64,000 bases of DNA from Fuscovulum blasticum DSM 2131 (GTDB lineage: Bacteria; Pseudomonadota; Alphaproteobacteria; Rhodobacterales; Rhodobacteraceae): the NCBI RefSeq assembly GCF_003034965.1, contig NZ_PZKE01000005.1, positions 1 through 64,000 on the forward strand, read 5' to 3'. How positions within the stretch are numbered: position 1 is the first letter of the stretch; the number at the start of each line of letters is the position of its first letter. This document shows positions 1-8,944 of the stretch, one piece after another. Below the pieces are notes generated by a model that saw nothing but the letters and a program-made list of their open reading frames with translations, was not told the origin of the DNA and did no database searches. Made by a program: the position numbers and the translations under genes.

Positions 1-2369
1 ATGCCGCCTGGGCCTGCGCCGACCCCGGCATCCAGTTCCACGACACGGTGAACGCCTGGCACACCTGCCAGGAAGACGGGCCGATCCGCGGATCGAACCC
101 CTGCTCGGAATACATGTTCCTGGACGACACCGCCTGCAACCTGGCGTCGATGAACCTGCTGACCTTCTTCCGGGACGGCAAGTTCGATGCCGATGCCTAT
201 GTCCATGCCTCGCGGCTGTGGACGGTGACGCTGGAAGTCAGCGTGATGATGGCGCAGTTCCCGTCGAAGGAAATCGCGCAGCTCAGCTACGACTTCCGCA
301 CCCTGGGCCTGGGCTATGCCAATATCGGCGGCCTGCTGATGAACATGGGCCTTGGCTATGACTCGGCCGAAGGCCGGGCGCTGTGCGGCGCGCTGACCGC
401 CATCATGACCGGCGTCGCCTATGCGACCAGCGCCGAAATGGCGCGCGAGCTGGGGGCCTTCGCCGGCTATGACCGCAACCGCGACCACATGCTGCGGGTG
501 ATCCGCAACCACCGCGCCGCGGCCTGGGGCAAGACCACGGGCTATGAGGGGCTGAACGTCAACCCGGTGGCGCTGGATCACGCGAACTGCCCCGACCAGA
601 CCCTTGTCGCCCTTGCGAAATCCGCCTGGGACGAGGCGCTGTCGCTGGGCGAAAAGCACGGCTTCCGCAACGCCCAGACCACCGTGATCGCCCCCACCGG
701 CACCATCGGCCTGGTGATGGATTGCGACACCACCGGGATCGAGCCCGATTTCGCGCTGGTCAAGTTCAAGAAGCTGGCCGGGGGCGGCTACTTCAAGATC
801 ATCAACCAGTCGGTTCCGGCCGCGCTGGAAAAGCTGGGCTACCCGGGTCATCAGGTGGCCGAGATCGTGGCCCATGCCGTGGGCCATGGATCGCTGGCGC
901 AGGCCCCGGCGATCAACCATACCTCGCTGATCGGCCACGGCTTCGGCCCGGCCGAGATCGAGAAGGTCGAGGCCGCGTTGCCGACCGCCTTCGACATCAA
1001 GTTCGTCTTCAACCAATGGACCCTGGGCGCCGAGTTCTGCACCAAGACGCTTGGCATCCCGGATGAAAAGCTGAACGACCCGACCTTTGACCTGCTGCGC
1101 CACCTTGGCTTCAGCAAGGCCCAGATCGACGCCGCGAATGACCATGTTTGTGGAACGATGACGCTGGAAGGCGCGCCCTTCCTGCGCCCCGAACATTACC
1201 CGGTGTTCGACTGCGCCAACCCCTGCGGCAAGACCGGCAAGCGCTATCTTTCGGTCGAAAGCCACATCTACATGATGGCCGCCGCGCAGTCCTTCATCTC
1301 GGGCGCGATCTCGAAGACGATCAACATGCCGAACTCGGCCTCGATCGCGGAAACGCTGGCGGCCTATGAGCTGTCGCATTCGCTGGGCATCAAGGCCAAT
1401 GCGCTGTATCGCGACGGCTCGAAGCTGTCGCAACCGCTGGCCTCGGCGCTGATCGAGGACGACGAGGAGGCCGAGGAAATTCTTGCCACCGGGTCGGCGC
1501 AGGAAAAGGCGATGGTGATTGCCGAGAAGATCGTCGAGAAGGTGATCGTCAAGGAAATCGTCCGCAGCCACCGCGAAAAGCTGCCCGAGCGCCGCAAGGG
1601 ATACACGCAGAAGGCCATTGTCGGCGGCCACAAGGTGTATCTGCGCACCGGCGAATACCAGGACGGCAGCCTTGGCGAGATCTTCATCGACATGCACAAG
1701 GAAGGCGCCGGCTTCCGGGCGATGATGAACAACTTCGCCATCGCTGTGAGCGTCGGGCTGCAATACGGTGTTCCGCTGGAGGAATTCGTCGAAGCCTTCA
1801 CCTTCACCCGATTCGAGCCGGCGGGCATGGTGCAGGGCAATGACAGCATCAAGAACGCCACCTCGATCCTGGACTACATCTTCCGCGAACTGGCGATCAG
1901 CTACCTTGACCGCACCGATCTGGCGCATGTCGCGCCGAAGGGCCACAGCTTCGACGAGATGGGCCGCGGTGACGATGAGGGCAAGCGCAACTTCGGCGAG
2001 GTCTCGGACACCGCCGCCACCAAGTCGGTGGAACTGCTGAAGTCGATCTCCTCGACCGGCTATCTGCGCAAGCGCCTGCCGCAAGAGCTGATGGTGTTCC
2101 AGGGCGGCGGCAACAGCGGCGCCATCGCCTTTGCCAATGGCACCGATCCGGCGGCGGCGCTCAGCATGCTGGTGCCCGAGGTCCGCACGGCGGGCCTGGC
2201 CGAAACCTCGGCGGTGGCGCTTGGCGCGGTGACGGCGGACGCCCGCACCAAGGCCAAGATGCAGGGCTATACCGGCGATCCCTGCGGGGAATGTGGCAAC
2301 TACACGCTGGTGCGCAACGGCACCTGCCTGAAGTGCAACACATGCGGCGGGACGACGGGGTGTAGCTGA
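1..2369 (+). CDS. nrdJ: Vitamin B12-dependent (class II) ribonucleotide reductase, 5'-truncated by the window edge
   Basis: The enzyme reduces ribonucleotides to deoxyribonucleotides in the cytoplasm using adenosylcobalamin. The reading frame is open from base 3, so the start lies to the left; 788 C-terminal residues are present, against roughly 1,200 for the alphaproteobacterial family. The active-site motif NPCSE (bases 96-110) carries the Asn, radical Cys and Glu typical of class II enzymes, followed by the finger-loop region. A TSCPD-type domain lies around bases 1600-1920. The last 30 residues form a Cys-rich tail with CGEC, CLKC and a final GCS, the expected shuttle or zinc-ribbon element that re-reduces the active site. 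A strong terminator follows at 2393-2416. Dependence on cobalamin is family knowledge. Oxygen-independent reduction would suit a facultative lifestyle. Confidence 0.96.
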   Translation, partial: AAWACADPGIQFHDTVNAWHTCQEDGPIRGSNPCSEYMFLDDTACNLASMNLLTFFRDGKFDADAYVHASRLWTVTLEVSVMMAQFPSKEIAQLSYDFRTLGLGYANIGGLLMNMGLGYDSAEGRALCGALTAIMTGVAYATSAEMARELGAFAGYDRNRDHMLRVIRNHRAAAWGKTTGYEGLNVNPVALDHANCPDQTLVALAKSAWDEALSLGEKHGFRNAQTTVIAPTGTIGLVMDCDTTGIEPDFALVKFKKLAGGGYFKIINQSVPAALEKLGYPGHQVAEIVAHAVGHGSLAQAPAINHTSLIGHGFGPAEIEKVEAALPTAFDIKFVFNQWTLGAEFCTKTLGIPDEKLNDPTFDLLRHLGFSKAQIDAANDHVCGTMTLEGAPFLRPEHYPVFDCANPCGKTGKRYLSVESHIYMMAAAQSFISGAISKTINMPNSASIAETLAAYELSHSLGIKANALYRDGSKLSQPLASALIEDDEEAEEILATGSAQEKAMVIAEKIVEKVIVKEIVRSHREKLPERRKGYTQKAIVGGHKVYLRTGEYQDGSLGEIFIDMHKEGAGFRAMMNNFAIAVSVGLQYGVPLEEFVEAFTFTRFEPAGMVQGNDSIKNATSILDYIFRELAISYLDRTDLAHVAPKGHSFDEMGRGDDEGKRNFGEVSDTAATKSVELLKSISSTGYLRKRLPQELMVFQGGGNSGAIAFANGTDPAAALSMLVPEVRTAGLAETSAVALGAVTADARTKAKMQGYTGDPCGECGNYTLVRNGTCLKCNTCGGTTGCS

Positions 2370-2392
2370 GGCGACCTGCAAACGAACACAAG

Positions 2393-2416
2393 GAAGGCCT
2401 GCGCAAGCAGGCCTTC
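2393..2416 (+). terminator. Rho-independent terminator of nrdJ
   Basis: A perfect 10-bp inverted repeat GAAGGCCTGC/GCAGGCCTTC encloses a GCAA tetraloop, 23 bases after the nrdJ stop codon. It is followed by a short T-rich stretch (TGTCATTT). Stem length and stable loop make it convincing although the T-run is imperfect. Confidence 0.85.
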
Positions 2417-2436
2417 TGTCATTTCCGGCCTGGCCT

Positions 2437-2502
2437 TGCCGCCCGGGGCGGCACCAAAACGGTTGATCTCGGGCGCAACTGTCCGTAACCCCGGGACAGT
2501 TG
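2437..2502. promoter_or_regulatory. Two inverted repeats upstream of the desaturase gene
   Basis: TGCCGCC/GGCGGCA (2437-2443/2447-2453, 3-nt loop) and CAACTGTCC/GGACAGTTG (2476-2484/2494-2502, 9-nt loop) lie in the 165-bp space between the nrdJ terminator and the desaturase start. The second has operator-like geometry (9-bp arms). They sit downstream of a finished transcript, so they probably belong to the desaturase control region. Function is inferred only from position and symmetry. Confidence 0.35.
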
Positions 2503-2581
2503 GGGGACCGATCGCTTTTCGGGATTCTGCCAGAATTTACCGAAACCTGCCGGGCCCGAACCGGCAAGAAAGCGACAGGCC

Positions 2582-3610
2582 GTGACAGCAGACCACCCGA
2601 AGACCCCGCGCACGGCGCGCGAATGGCTCAGCATCCTTGCGCAATACCGCGAACCTTCAACCTGGCGCAGCCTGTTCGAACTGGTGGCAACGCTGACGCC
2701 CTTCCTGGCGCTCTGGGTGCTGGCCTGGATGGCGCTGTCGGTCAGCCCCTGGCTGGCGCTGGCGCTGGCGGCGGCAAACGGGCTGTTTCTGGTGCGGATC
2801 TTCATCATCCAGCATGATTGCGGCCATGGCGCCTTTCTCAAGAACCGGCAGGCGCAGGATTGGGTTGGCCGCGTGCTGGGGGTGCTGACGCTGACGCCCT
2901 ATGCGGTGTGGCGGCGCACCCATTCCATCCATCACGCCCATCACGGCGATCTGGATCATCGCGGCATCGGCGACGTGCTGACGCTGACCATTGCGGAATA
3001 CCGCGCGCGGTCTGCCTTCGGGCGCTTTCTCTACCGGCTTTACCGGCACCCGTTCATCCTGTTCGTGCTGGGGCCAAGCTACCTGTTCATCCTGCAGAAC
3101 CGGCTGCCCTTCGGGCTGATGAAGTCGGGCTGGCGCTACTGGACCTCGGCCATGGGGACCAATGCGATGATCGGCATCGCGCTGGGGCTGATCCTCTGGT
3201 TCGGCGGCCTGCTGCCGGTGCTGCTGATCTTCCTGCCCACCTCGGTGATTGCCGCCACCATCGGGGTCTGGCTGTTCTACGTCCAGCACCAGTTCGAGGA
3301 AACCCACTGGTCCAAGGGTGAGGACTGGCAGTTGCACAATGCCGCGCTGGAGGGCAGTTCGCATTATGTGCTGCCGCAGCCCCTGCGCTGGCTGTCGGGG
3401 AACATCGGTATCCACCATGTTCACCACCTGTATTCCCGCATCCCGTTCTATCGCCTGACCGAAGTGATCCGCGAACACCGCGATCTGGCCGAGGCGCAGC
3501 GCCTGACCATCCGCGAAAGCCTGGCCACGGTGAAGCTGAACCTGTGGGATGAGGGGCAGGGTCGGCTGATGTCCTTTGCCGAGGCCCGCCGCCGCTACGG
3601 CATCGCCTGA
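2582..3610 (+). CDS. Membrane fatty-acid desaturase (type 1)
   Basis: A 342-aa integral membrane di-iron desaturase that would introduce double bonds into acyl chains of membrane lipids. The three histidine boxes are intact: HDCGH (residues 78-82), HSIHHAHH beginning at residue 114, and HHVHH (278-282). Hydrophobic segments lie around 38-75, 95-108 and in two stretches between about 150 and 230, as expected for the family. The GTG start at 2582 is preceded by a purine-rich stretch (AAGAAAGCGACAG); no better start is available. It stands alone between two terminator-like hairpins, so it is probably monocistronic. Whether it is a delta-9 or delta-12 type, or acts on acyl-lipid or acyl-CoA, cannot be told from sequence alone. 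Confidence 0.88.
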   Translation: MTADHPKTPRTAREWLSILAQYREPSTWRSLFELVATLTPFLALWVLAWMALSVSPWLALALAAANGLFLVRIFIIQHDCGHGAFLKNRQAQDWVGRVLGVLTLTPYAVWRRTHSIHHAHHGDLDHRGIGDVLTLTIAEYRARSAFGRFLYRLYRHPFILFVLGPSYLFILQNRLPFGLMKSGWRYWTSAMGTNAMIGIALGLILWFGGLLPVLLIFLPTSVIAATIGVWLFYVQHQFEETHWSKGEDWQLHNAALEGSSHYVLPQPLRWLSGNIGIHHVHHLYSRIPFYRLTEVIREHRDLAEAQRLTIRESLATVKLNLWDEGQGRLMSFAEARRRYGIA

Positions 3611-3629
3611 CTTCATCTTGGCAGAAATA
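3611..3629 (-). repeat. Copy 1 of a short intergenic repeat
   Basis: Read on the minus strand this is TATTTCTGCCAAGATGAAG, directly after the desaturase stop. It matches the motifs at 10561-10579 and 58101-58119 and partially 40940-40951. All copies are intergenic. Confidence 0.5.
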
Positions 3630-3641
3630 CCCCACGGGGGT

Positions 3642-3662
3642 CCGGGGGTGTGAAACCCCCGG
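3642..3662 (+). terminator. GC-rich hairpin after the desaturase gene
   Basis: CCGGGGGT/ACCCCCGG (3642-3649/3655-3662) with a 5-nt loop, 32 bases after the stop codon. No T-run follows, so it may be a Rho-dependent end, an RNA-stabilising hairpin or part of the adjoining repeat element rather than a classical terminator. Confidence 0.45.
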
Positions 3663-3765
3663 CGCGTGCGTTCCGACAGCAACGTGACTTTCCCTTGCGG
3701 TCTGCGGCCCTATAGTGACCGGCGACCGACGGAAGCCGGCCGTTGCGCCGTATTACCGGCAGCCC

Positions 3766-5031
3766 ATGGGAATGACCGCCTTGACCACCGACCCGCGCCC
3801 CGATCTTGCCAGCCTGGCCCGCATGGCCCCCCGCCGCCGGTTCGGACTGTGGTTCTGGCTGGCGCTTGTGCTGGCCGTTGCCGCCGCCGGCACCGGCTGG
3901 TGGCTGACCCGCGCCCCCGCCGCCGTGACCTATGACACCAGTGCCGTCCGGCGCGGCGACCTGACAGTGACCGTGGTTGCCACCGGCACCATCCAGCCCA
4001 CCACCAGCGTGGACATCTCGTCCGAACAGTCAGGCACCATCGCGGCGGTCGAGGTGGATTACAACGATGAGGTCGAGGTGGGGCAGGTGCTGGCGCGGCT
4101 GGATGACACCACGCTGAAAAGCCGTGTCACCACCGCCGAGGCGCAGCTTGCCTCGGCCCGGGCCAAGGTGATTCAGGCCGAAGCCACGGCGGCAGAGACG
4201 GCCGACGCCTGGGATTCCACCTCGGCGCTGGATGGCCGGGGGCTTGCCACCCGCACCACGGTGATTGCCGCGAAAGCCGCGCATGACCGCGCCGTTGCTG
4301 CGGTCGAGATCGCCCGGGCCGATGTGACGCTGAGCGAAGCCGCCCTGACCGAAGCCCGCAACGATCTGGACAAGGCGGTGATCCGCGCGCCGATCAAGGG
4401 CATCGTGCTGAAACGATCGGCCGAAGTGGGGCAGATCGTGGCCGCCACGCTGAACGCGCCGGTTCTGTTCACGCTGGCCGAAGACCTGGCCCGGATGGAC
4501 CTGCAGGTCGCGGTGGACGAGGCGGACATTGGCCGGGTCAAATCGGGCCAGACCGCCGAGTTCACCGTTGATGCCTATCCCGGCCAGCGGTTCGAGGCGA
4601 CGATCACCAGCCTGCGCTATGCGCCTGACGACAGCGACAGCGTGGTGACCTATACCGCCGTGCTGTCGGTCTCGAACGAAAAGCTGCTGCTGCGGCCCGG
4701 TATGACCGCCACCGCCACCATCACCATCGCCGAGGAAACCGATGCGCTGCTGATCCCGGTCACGGCGTTGCGCTATGCGCCGCCGCAGGCCGACAGTTCG
4801 GCCAGCCGGTCGGGGCGCGGGCTGATCGGCTATATCATGCCGTCGCGCCCGCCGGGCGCCACAGCGGCGCGGGGCAAGGTGGATGGTTCGGGCGTCTGGG
4901 TGCTGCGCGGGGGCGAGCCGGTCCGCGTCAAGATCACCCCCGGCGCGACCGACGGGACCAGCATCGTCGTCACCTCGGACGAGTTGCAGGAAGGCGACGA
5001 GGTTATCCTGGCGCAGCGCGAGGCCGGCTGA
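3766..5031 (+). CDS. Periplasmic adaptor (membrane-fusion) protein of a MacAB-like efflux system
   Basis: A 421-aa HlyD/RND-type adaptor that would bridge an inner-membrane ABC pump and an outer-membrane channel. It has one N-terminal membrane anchor (about residues 27-47), a split biotinyl-lipoyl-like domain, an Ala/Glu-rich coiled-coil hairpin (about 120-220) and beta-barrel domains. The region near residues 340-370 (SSASRSGRG and following) is a probable linker insertion. The start is placed at ATG 3766; an in-frame GTG at 3715 would add 17 residues without homologous character, and a second ATG follows at 3772. The next gene starts two bases after the stop, so the three genes to 6961 form one operon. 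The substrate is unknown (macrolide, peptide or lipid are all possible). No outer-membrane TolC partner is seen nearby. Confidence 0.88.
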   Translation: MGMTALTTDPRPDLASLARMAPRRRFGLWFWLALVLAVAAAGTGWWLTRAPAAVTYDTSAVRRGDLTVTVVATGTIQPTTSVDISSEQSGTIAAVEVDYNDEVEVGQVLARLDDTTLKSRVTTAEAQLASARAKVIQAEATAAETADAWDSTSALDGRGLATRTTVIAAKAAHDRAVAAVEIARADVTLSEAALTEARNDLDKAVIRAPIKGIVLKRSAEVGQIVAATLNAPVLFTLAEDLARMDLQVAVDEADIGRVKSGQTAEFTVDAYPGQRFEATITSLRYAPDDSDSVVTYTAVLSVSNEKLLLRPGMTATATITIAEETDALLIPVTALRYAPPQADSSASRSGRGLIGYIMPSRPPGATAARGKVDGSGVWVLRGGEPVRVKITPGATDGTSIVVTSDELQEGDEVILAQREAG

Positions 5032-5033
5032 TC

Positions 5034-5759
5034 ATGGCCGCGCCGCTGATCGAATTCCGCAACGTCTCGCGCGTCTATGGCGAGGGCGAGGCCGAGGTGC
5101 GCGCGCTGGATGGCGTGGACCTGCGGATCGAGGCGGGGGAATTCGTGGCGGTGATGGGGCCGTCCGGGTCGGGAAAATCGACCGCAATGAACATCATCGG
5201 CTGCCTGGACCGCCCCACCGGGGGCGAATACCAGTTCGAGGGGGTGCCGGTTCAGGATCTGTCGCCCGACGCCCGCGCCTTGTTGCGGCGGCATTATCTG
5301 GGCTTCGTGTTTCAGGGCTTCAACCTGCTGCCGCGCACCTCGGCGCTGGAGAATGTGGAACTGCCGCTGATCTACAAAGGCGTCAGCGGGCCCGAGCGCG
5401 ACGCCCGCGCCAGGGCTGCGCTGGCCAAGGTCGGGCTTCAGGGCCGCGAAGGGCATGATCCGTCGCAACTGTCGGGCGGCCAGCAACAGCGTGTGGCCAT
5501 CGCCCGCGCGCTGGCCGGCAGCCCGACCGTCATTCTGGCCGACGAACCGACCGGCAACCTGGACAGCCACCGCAGCCACGAAATCTTGACGCTGTTGCAG
5601 GAACTGAACCGCGACGAGGGCATCACCATCGTCATGGTCACACATGAGCCCGACATCGCCGCCTATGCCAAGCGCCTGGTGGTGTTCACCGATGGCAAGA
5701 TCACCCGTGACGAACCCTCGGCCGCGCTGGCGCCGGGCCTGACCGGAGCGGCGCCATGA
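5034..5759 (+). CDS. ABC transporter ATP-binding protein, MacB/LolD type
   Basis: The 241-aa ATPase energises the adaptor-permease system flanking it. Walker A GPSGSGKST is at residues 42-50, the Q-loop Gln at 93, the signature LSGGQ at 145-149 and Walker B VILADE at 165-170, followed by the D-loop NLD. Its length fits stand-alone MacB/LolD nucleotide-binding domains. It starts two bases after the adaptor stop and overlaps the permease by ATGA, indicating translational coupling. In E. coli MacB the ATPase and permease are one chain; here they are split, as in many Gram-negative and Gram-positive relatives. Confidence 0.94.
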   Translation: MAAPLIEFRNVSRVYGEGEAEVRALDGVDLRIEAGEFVAVMGPSGSGKSTAMNIIGCLDRPTGGEYQFEGVPVQDLSPDARALLRRHYLGFVFQGFNLLPRTSALENVELPLIYKGVSGPERDARARAALAKVGLQGREGHDPSQLSGGQQQRVAIARALAGSPTVILADEPTGNLDSHRSHEILTLLQELNRDEGITIVMVTHEPDIAAYAKRLVVFTDGKITRDEPSAALAPGLTGAAP

Positions 5760-6961
5760 TCCTTGAGGCGGTTCGTCTGGCGCTGCGGTCGATCCTGCGC
5801 AACAAGCTGCGGTCGTTCCTGACCATCCTTGGCGTGGTGATCGGGGTGGGTGCGGTGATCGCCATGGTCACGGTGGGGCAGGGATCGTCACAGCAGGTGT
5901 CGGCCAGCGTGCAGAGCCTGGGGTCTGACATGGTGGTGCTGCGGCCCGGTCAGCGCGGCTTTGGCCCCGGTTCGGGCCCGCCGGCGCGGCGGTTCACCTT
6001 GCGCGATTCCGACGCGCTGGCGCATCTGCCGGTGGTCCGCTCGGTGGCGCCGACCGCCAATGCCAGCGCGACCGTGGTGTTCGGCAATGCCAATGTCTCG
6101 ACCTCGATCACCGGCAGCACCGAGGCCTGGGCGGAGATCTCGAACTGGACCTTCGCATCGGGGCGCAATTTCTCGGCCTCGGAAGCGCGGGCCGGGGCGC
6201 CGGTCTGCCTGCTGGGCCAGACGGTCCGCACCAAGCTGTTCGGCGCCAGCGATCCGGTGGGGCAGCAGGTGCGCGTAAAGGCCATTTCCTGCACCGTGGT
6301 CGGCCTTCTGGGGGCCAAGGGGGCGGGCAGTTTCGGGCAGGATCAGGATGACCTGATCGTCATGCCGGTGCGGCTGGTGCAGCGGCGGCTGAATGGCAAT
6401 GACGAGGTGAACGCCATCCAGATCGGCATCGCGCCCGGTGTTTCCACCGCCGAGGCGATTGGCCAGATCACCGACCTGATGCGTGACCGGCGGCGCATCG
6501 GCATGGGGCAGGACGACGATTTCTCGGTCACCGACATGAAGGAGGTGGCGTCCATGCTGAATTCGATCAATTCGGTCCTGTCGGGGATGCTGTCTTCGGT
6601 GGCGGCGGTCAGCCTTCTGGTGGGCGGCATCGGCATCATGAACATCATGCTGGTTTCCGTCACCGAACGGACGCGGGAAATCGGCATCCGGCTGGCCATC
6701 GGGGCCACGGGGCGGCAGGTGCTGACGCAGTTTCTGGTCGAGGCGGTGGTGCTGTCGCTGTTCGGCGGGCTGATCGGCATCATCGTCGGGCTGGCGCTGG
6801 CCTGGGGGGCGGGGCGGTTCATGGCCATTCCCTTCGCGCCCGACCCGCTGGTGGTGCTGCTGGCCTTTGCCTTCTCGGCGGTGGTGGGGGTGGTCTTCGG
6901 CTTCTTCCCCGCGCGCCGTGCGGCCCGGCTGGACCCGATCGAGGCGCTGCGGCACCAGTAG
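5756..6961 (+). CDS. ABC transporter permease, MacB/FtsX family
   Basis: A 401-aa inner-membrane protein with the type VII ABC layout: one N-terminal transmembrane helix (about 18-40), a large periplasmic MacB_PCD domain (about 45-250) and three C-terminal helices (about 275-300, 325-355, 365-390). The GGIGIMNIML motif and ERTREIGIRLAIGA segment before and after TM2 are hallmarks of the FtsX/MacB family. The ATG overlaps the ATPase stop by four bases. Such systems transmit mechanical force to periplasmic partners rather than moving substrate through the membrane; that is family knowledge. Confidence 0.93.
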   Translation: MILEAVRLALRSILRNKLRSFLTILGVVIGVGAVIAMVTVGQGSSQQVSASVQSLGSDMVVLRPGQRGFGPGSGPPARRFTLRDSDALAHLPVVRSVAPTANASATVVFGNANVSTSITGSTEAWAEISNWTFASGRNFSASEARAGAPVCLLGQTVRTKLFGASDPVGQQVRVKAISCTVVGLLGAKGAGSFGQDQDDLIVMPVRLVQRRLNGNDEVNAIQIGIAPGVSTAEAIGQITDLMRDRRRIGMGQDDDFSVTDMKEVASMLNSINSVLSGMLSSVAAVSLLVGGIGIMNIMLVSVTERTREIGIRLAIGATGRQVLTQFLVEAVVLSLFGGLIGIIVGLALAWGAGRFMAIPFAPDPLVVLLAFAFSAVVGVVFGFFPARRAARLDPIEALRHQ

Positions 6962-6965
6962 CGCG

Positions 6966-7997
6966 TCAGTTGTAGCGCATCGGCAGGGTGAAGCTGTAGC
7001 TGTCCTTCGCCAGCCCCTTGGGCGCGGCGGGGAAGCGGCCGGCGGCGCGGACGGCGGCAAGGGCGGCCTGATCCAGCGCGGCATGGCCGGACGAGGCCAC
7101 GACCGAGGCCGACAAGAGCTTGCCGCTGCGGGCCACGACAAGCTGCACCTTGACCGTGCCGGTCGCGCCTGCCGCGCTGCGGGGGGTGGATTTCCGCGCC
7201 TCGATGCGGGAACGGATCTTGCCGCCCCAGGCGGTTTTCAGGTCGGTCTCGCTGGCGGCCCCGGCGCCGGCATCGGCGGCCTTGCCGGCAGCCCCGCTGG
7301 CCGCACCGCCCCCCGTGCCGGCGGCCTTGGTCGCGGCCTCTGGCTGCGGCGCGGCGGGACGTTTCTTCTTCTTGGCTTTTTTCTCGACCGGCTTGTCGGC
7401 CACCTTTTCCACGGGTTTGGGCGGCGGCGGCGGGGCCGAGAAGGCGCCATCATCGGCGGGCGGGGCATCGGCCTGCGGCAGATCGGGGCGCAACAGCGGG
7501 GCATCCGCCGGGGGCGGCGGCGTTTCGGCCGCTAGCGCGACCTCGGGCATTTCCGGCGCGGTTTCTGTCAGGCTTTCGGGCAGCGTGTCGGGCGCGACCG
7601 CAGGCACCTCGGGGGCAAGGTCGGGCACCAGATCGGCGGGGGTCATCAGCGTGACCTGCACCGCGGGCGGCGCGGGGCGGCTGAGGCTGTCAAGCCCGGC
7701 TTCCCCGGCGGCACCGGCATCCAGCCAGACCGGCGTGGCGACCAGCGCCAGCGCGGCCCCGGCGTGAAGCCCGGCCGAAACCAGCGCAGACCAGGGCGCG
7801 GCACGGGGCGACGGCGTGGCAGGCCCCGGCAAGGGGGCGGCGGTCAGGGCGGGGGCCGCACCGGGCGGTGACAGATGCGCCAGCGCCTTGCCTGTGGTGA
7901 CGGGGCCGTGAACCGGGCCAAGCGGCACGCGCGGCGCCGGCAAGGCACCGCCCCGCAGCGCCACCAGTGCGGCGGCTGGCTTGGACAACCCGGTCAT
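6966..7997 (-). CDS. tonB: TonB-family energy transducer
   Basis: A 343-aa protein linking the proton-motive force to outer-membrane receptors. A single transmembrane segment lies at about residues 69-91, preceded by an unusually long 68-residue Pro/Ala-rich cytoplasmic extension. A Pro/Glu/Ala-rich periplasmic stretch with a Lys-rich patch follows, and the C-terminal TonB domain occupies about 265-343. The start at 7997 is chosen because GGAGAG stands 5 bases upstream; earlier in-frame ATGs at 8024 and 8105 lack a ribosome site. It is divergent from the Fur-family gene at 8144, consistent with iron control. No exbB/exbD are adjacent. It ends 5 bases from the convergent permease gene. Confidence 0.88.
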   Translation of the reverse strand: MTGLSKPAAALVALRGGALPAPRVPLGPVHGPVTTGKALAHLSPPGAAPALTAAPLPGPATPSPRAAPWSALVSAGLHAGAALALVATPVWLDAGAAGEAGLDSLSRPAPPAVQVTLMTPADLVPDLAPEVPAVAPDTLPESLTETAPEMPEVALAAETPPPPADAPLLRPDLPQADAPPADDGAFSAPPPPPKPVEKVADKPVEKKAKKKKRPAAPQPEAATKAAGTGGGAASGAAGKAADAGAGAASETDLKTAWGGKIRSRIEARKSTPRSAAGATGTVKVQLVVARSGKLLSASVVASSGHAALDQAALAAVRAAGRFPAAPKGLAKDSYSFTLPMRYN

Positions 7998-8143
7998 CCG
8001 TCTCTCCGAAGGTTCGGACGGCATCGGGTTGCGCGCCCGGCGGGGTGTTGTCAAGGGCCGGCCGTCTGCCGGGGGCCGGGCCGGCGCGGCGTTTCGCATC
8101 TGCAAGGGTTGAACCTGAGAACCGCTCTGTTAGGCTTTGGCGG

Positions 8144-8569
8144 ATGAAGAAGCCGCAAGACAAGACCGCCCGGATGACCAAGGCCCTGCGCGAAGGCGGC
8201 GTGCGTGTCACGCGCCAGCGCGAAGCCTTGCTGAAGGTGCTGACCGAGGCCGCCGACCACCCGGATGCGGCCGAACTGCACCGCCGGGCGCAGGTGCTGG
8301 ACGATACCGTGTCGCTGGCCACGGTCTATCGCACGCTGACGGTGCTGGAACGCGAAGGTGTGGTGCACCGCCATTCCTTCGAATCGGGCGGCGCGCGGTT
8401 CGAGGTGGCCGATCCGGTGCATCACGACCACATCGTCGACATCGACACCGGGCATATCATCGAATTCCGCAACGACAAGATCGAGGAATTGCAGCGCCTG
8501 ATCGCGGCGGAGATGGGCTATGAAATCGTCCATCACCGGCTGGAGCTTTACTGCAGGAAGCTGGCGTAA
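8144..8569 (+). CDS. fur: Fur/Mur-family metal-responsive repressor
   Basis: A 141-aa regulator with an N-terminal winged helix (about 15-85; TRQR and the SLATVYRTL recognition segment) and a C-terminal metal-binding dimerisation domain with HHDH at 93-96 and IEF at 105-107. Only one Cys (137) is present, so the structural Cys4 zinc site is absent, as in alphaproteobacterial Fur/Mur. Irr was considered, but this protein keeps the Fur-type HHDH-IEF region. The start at 8144 is set by homology to the family; an in-frame start at 7967 would add 59 residues of unrelated composition and run into tonB. The divergent tonB suggests iron or manganese control of uptake. Confidence 0.88.
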   Translation: MKKPQDKTARMTKALREGGVRVTRQREALLKVLTEAADHPDAAELHRRAQVLDDTVSLATVYRTLTVLEREGVVHRHSFESGGARFEVADPVHHDHIVDIDTGHIIEFRNDKIEELQRLIAAEMGYEIVHHRLELYCRKLA

Positions 8570-8596
8570 GGGGCCGATTTTCTGCGGGAAATCGCA

Positions 8597-8617
8597 CCGG
8601 AGCCTTGAAGGCTCCGG
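8597..8617. terminator. Bidirectional terminator-like hairpin between fur and the ABM gene
   Basis: CCGGAGCCT/AGGCTCCGG (9-bp arms, TGA loop) between two convergent genes. T-runs are weak on both sides. Confidence 0.5.
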
Positions 8618-8619
8618 GG

Positions 8620-8889
8620 TTACCCGATGATCCTGAACTCGCGCCGGATATGGGCGGTTTCCTTGAACCACCGGCTTTCACGCGTGCGGGTCTGATGGGC
8701 GTCAAAGGCGGCGCGGTCGGTGAAGGTTTCGTTCACCTGCCAGACCAGCGGGTCACTGGTCGGGACCACATCGAAGGACAGGCAGCCGGGTTCGGCCCGG
8801 GTCAGGCGGATGTGGTCAGGCAGATAAAGCTGCACCAGGGCCGCTTGCGCCGCATCGGCGCAGATCAGGCGGCCGGTCAGGGTGATCAT
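8620..8889 (-). CDS. Small antibiotic-biosynthesis-monooxygenase (ABM) domain protein
   Basis: An 89-aa ferredoxin-like alpha/beta-barrel protein. It shows the ABM pattern: an N-terminal strand MITLTGRL, the EPGCLSFDV strand, and the NETFTDRAAFDAHQ helix region. Members include quinol monooxygenases and heme-degrading or dimeric regulatory proteins; the substrate cannot be assigned. It lies downstream of guaA on the same strand, 55 bases past the guaA stop, and may be co-transcribed. Confidence 0.75.
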   Translation of the reverse strand: MITLTGRLICADAAQAALVQLYLPDHIRLTRAEPGCLSFDVVPTSDPLVWQVNETFTDRAAFDAHQTRTRESRWFKETAHIRREFRIIG

Positions 8890-8944
8890 GGCAGGGTCCG
8901 CGCGGAAACCGCGCCCGGATGTCGTGGGAAATCCGGAGCGCGTC

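Noticed and set aside
8144-8569. Irr instead of Fur/Mur
   Set aside because: The metal domain keeps the HHDH and IEF features of Fur/Mur.
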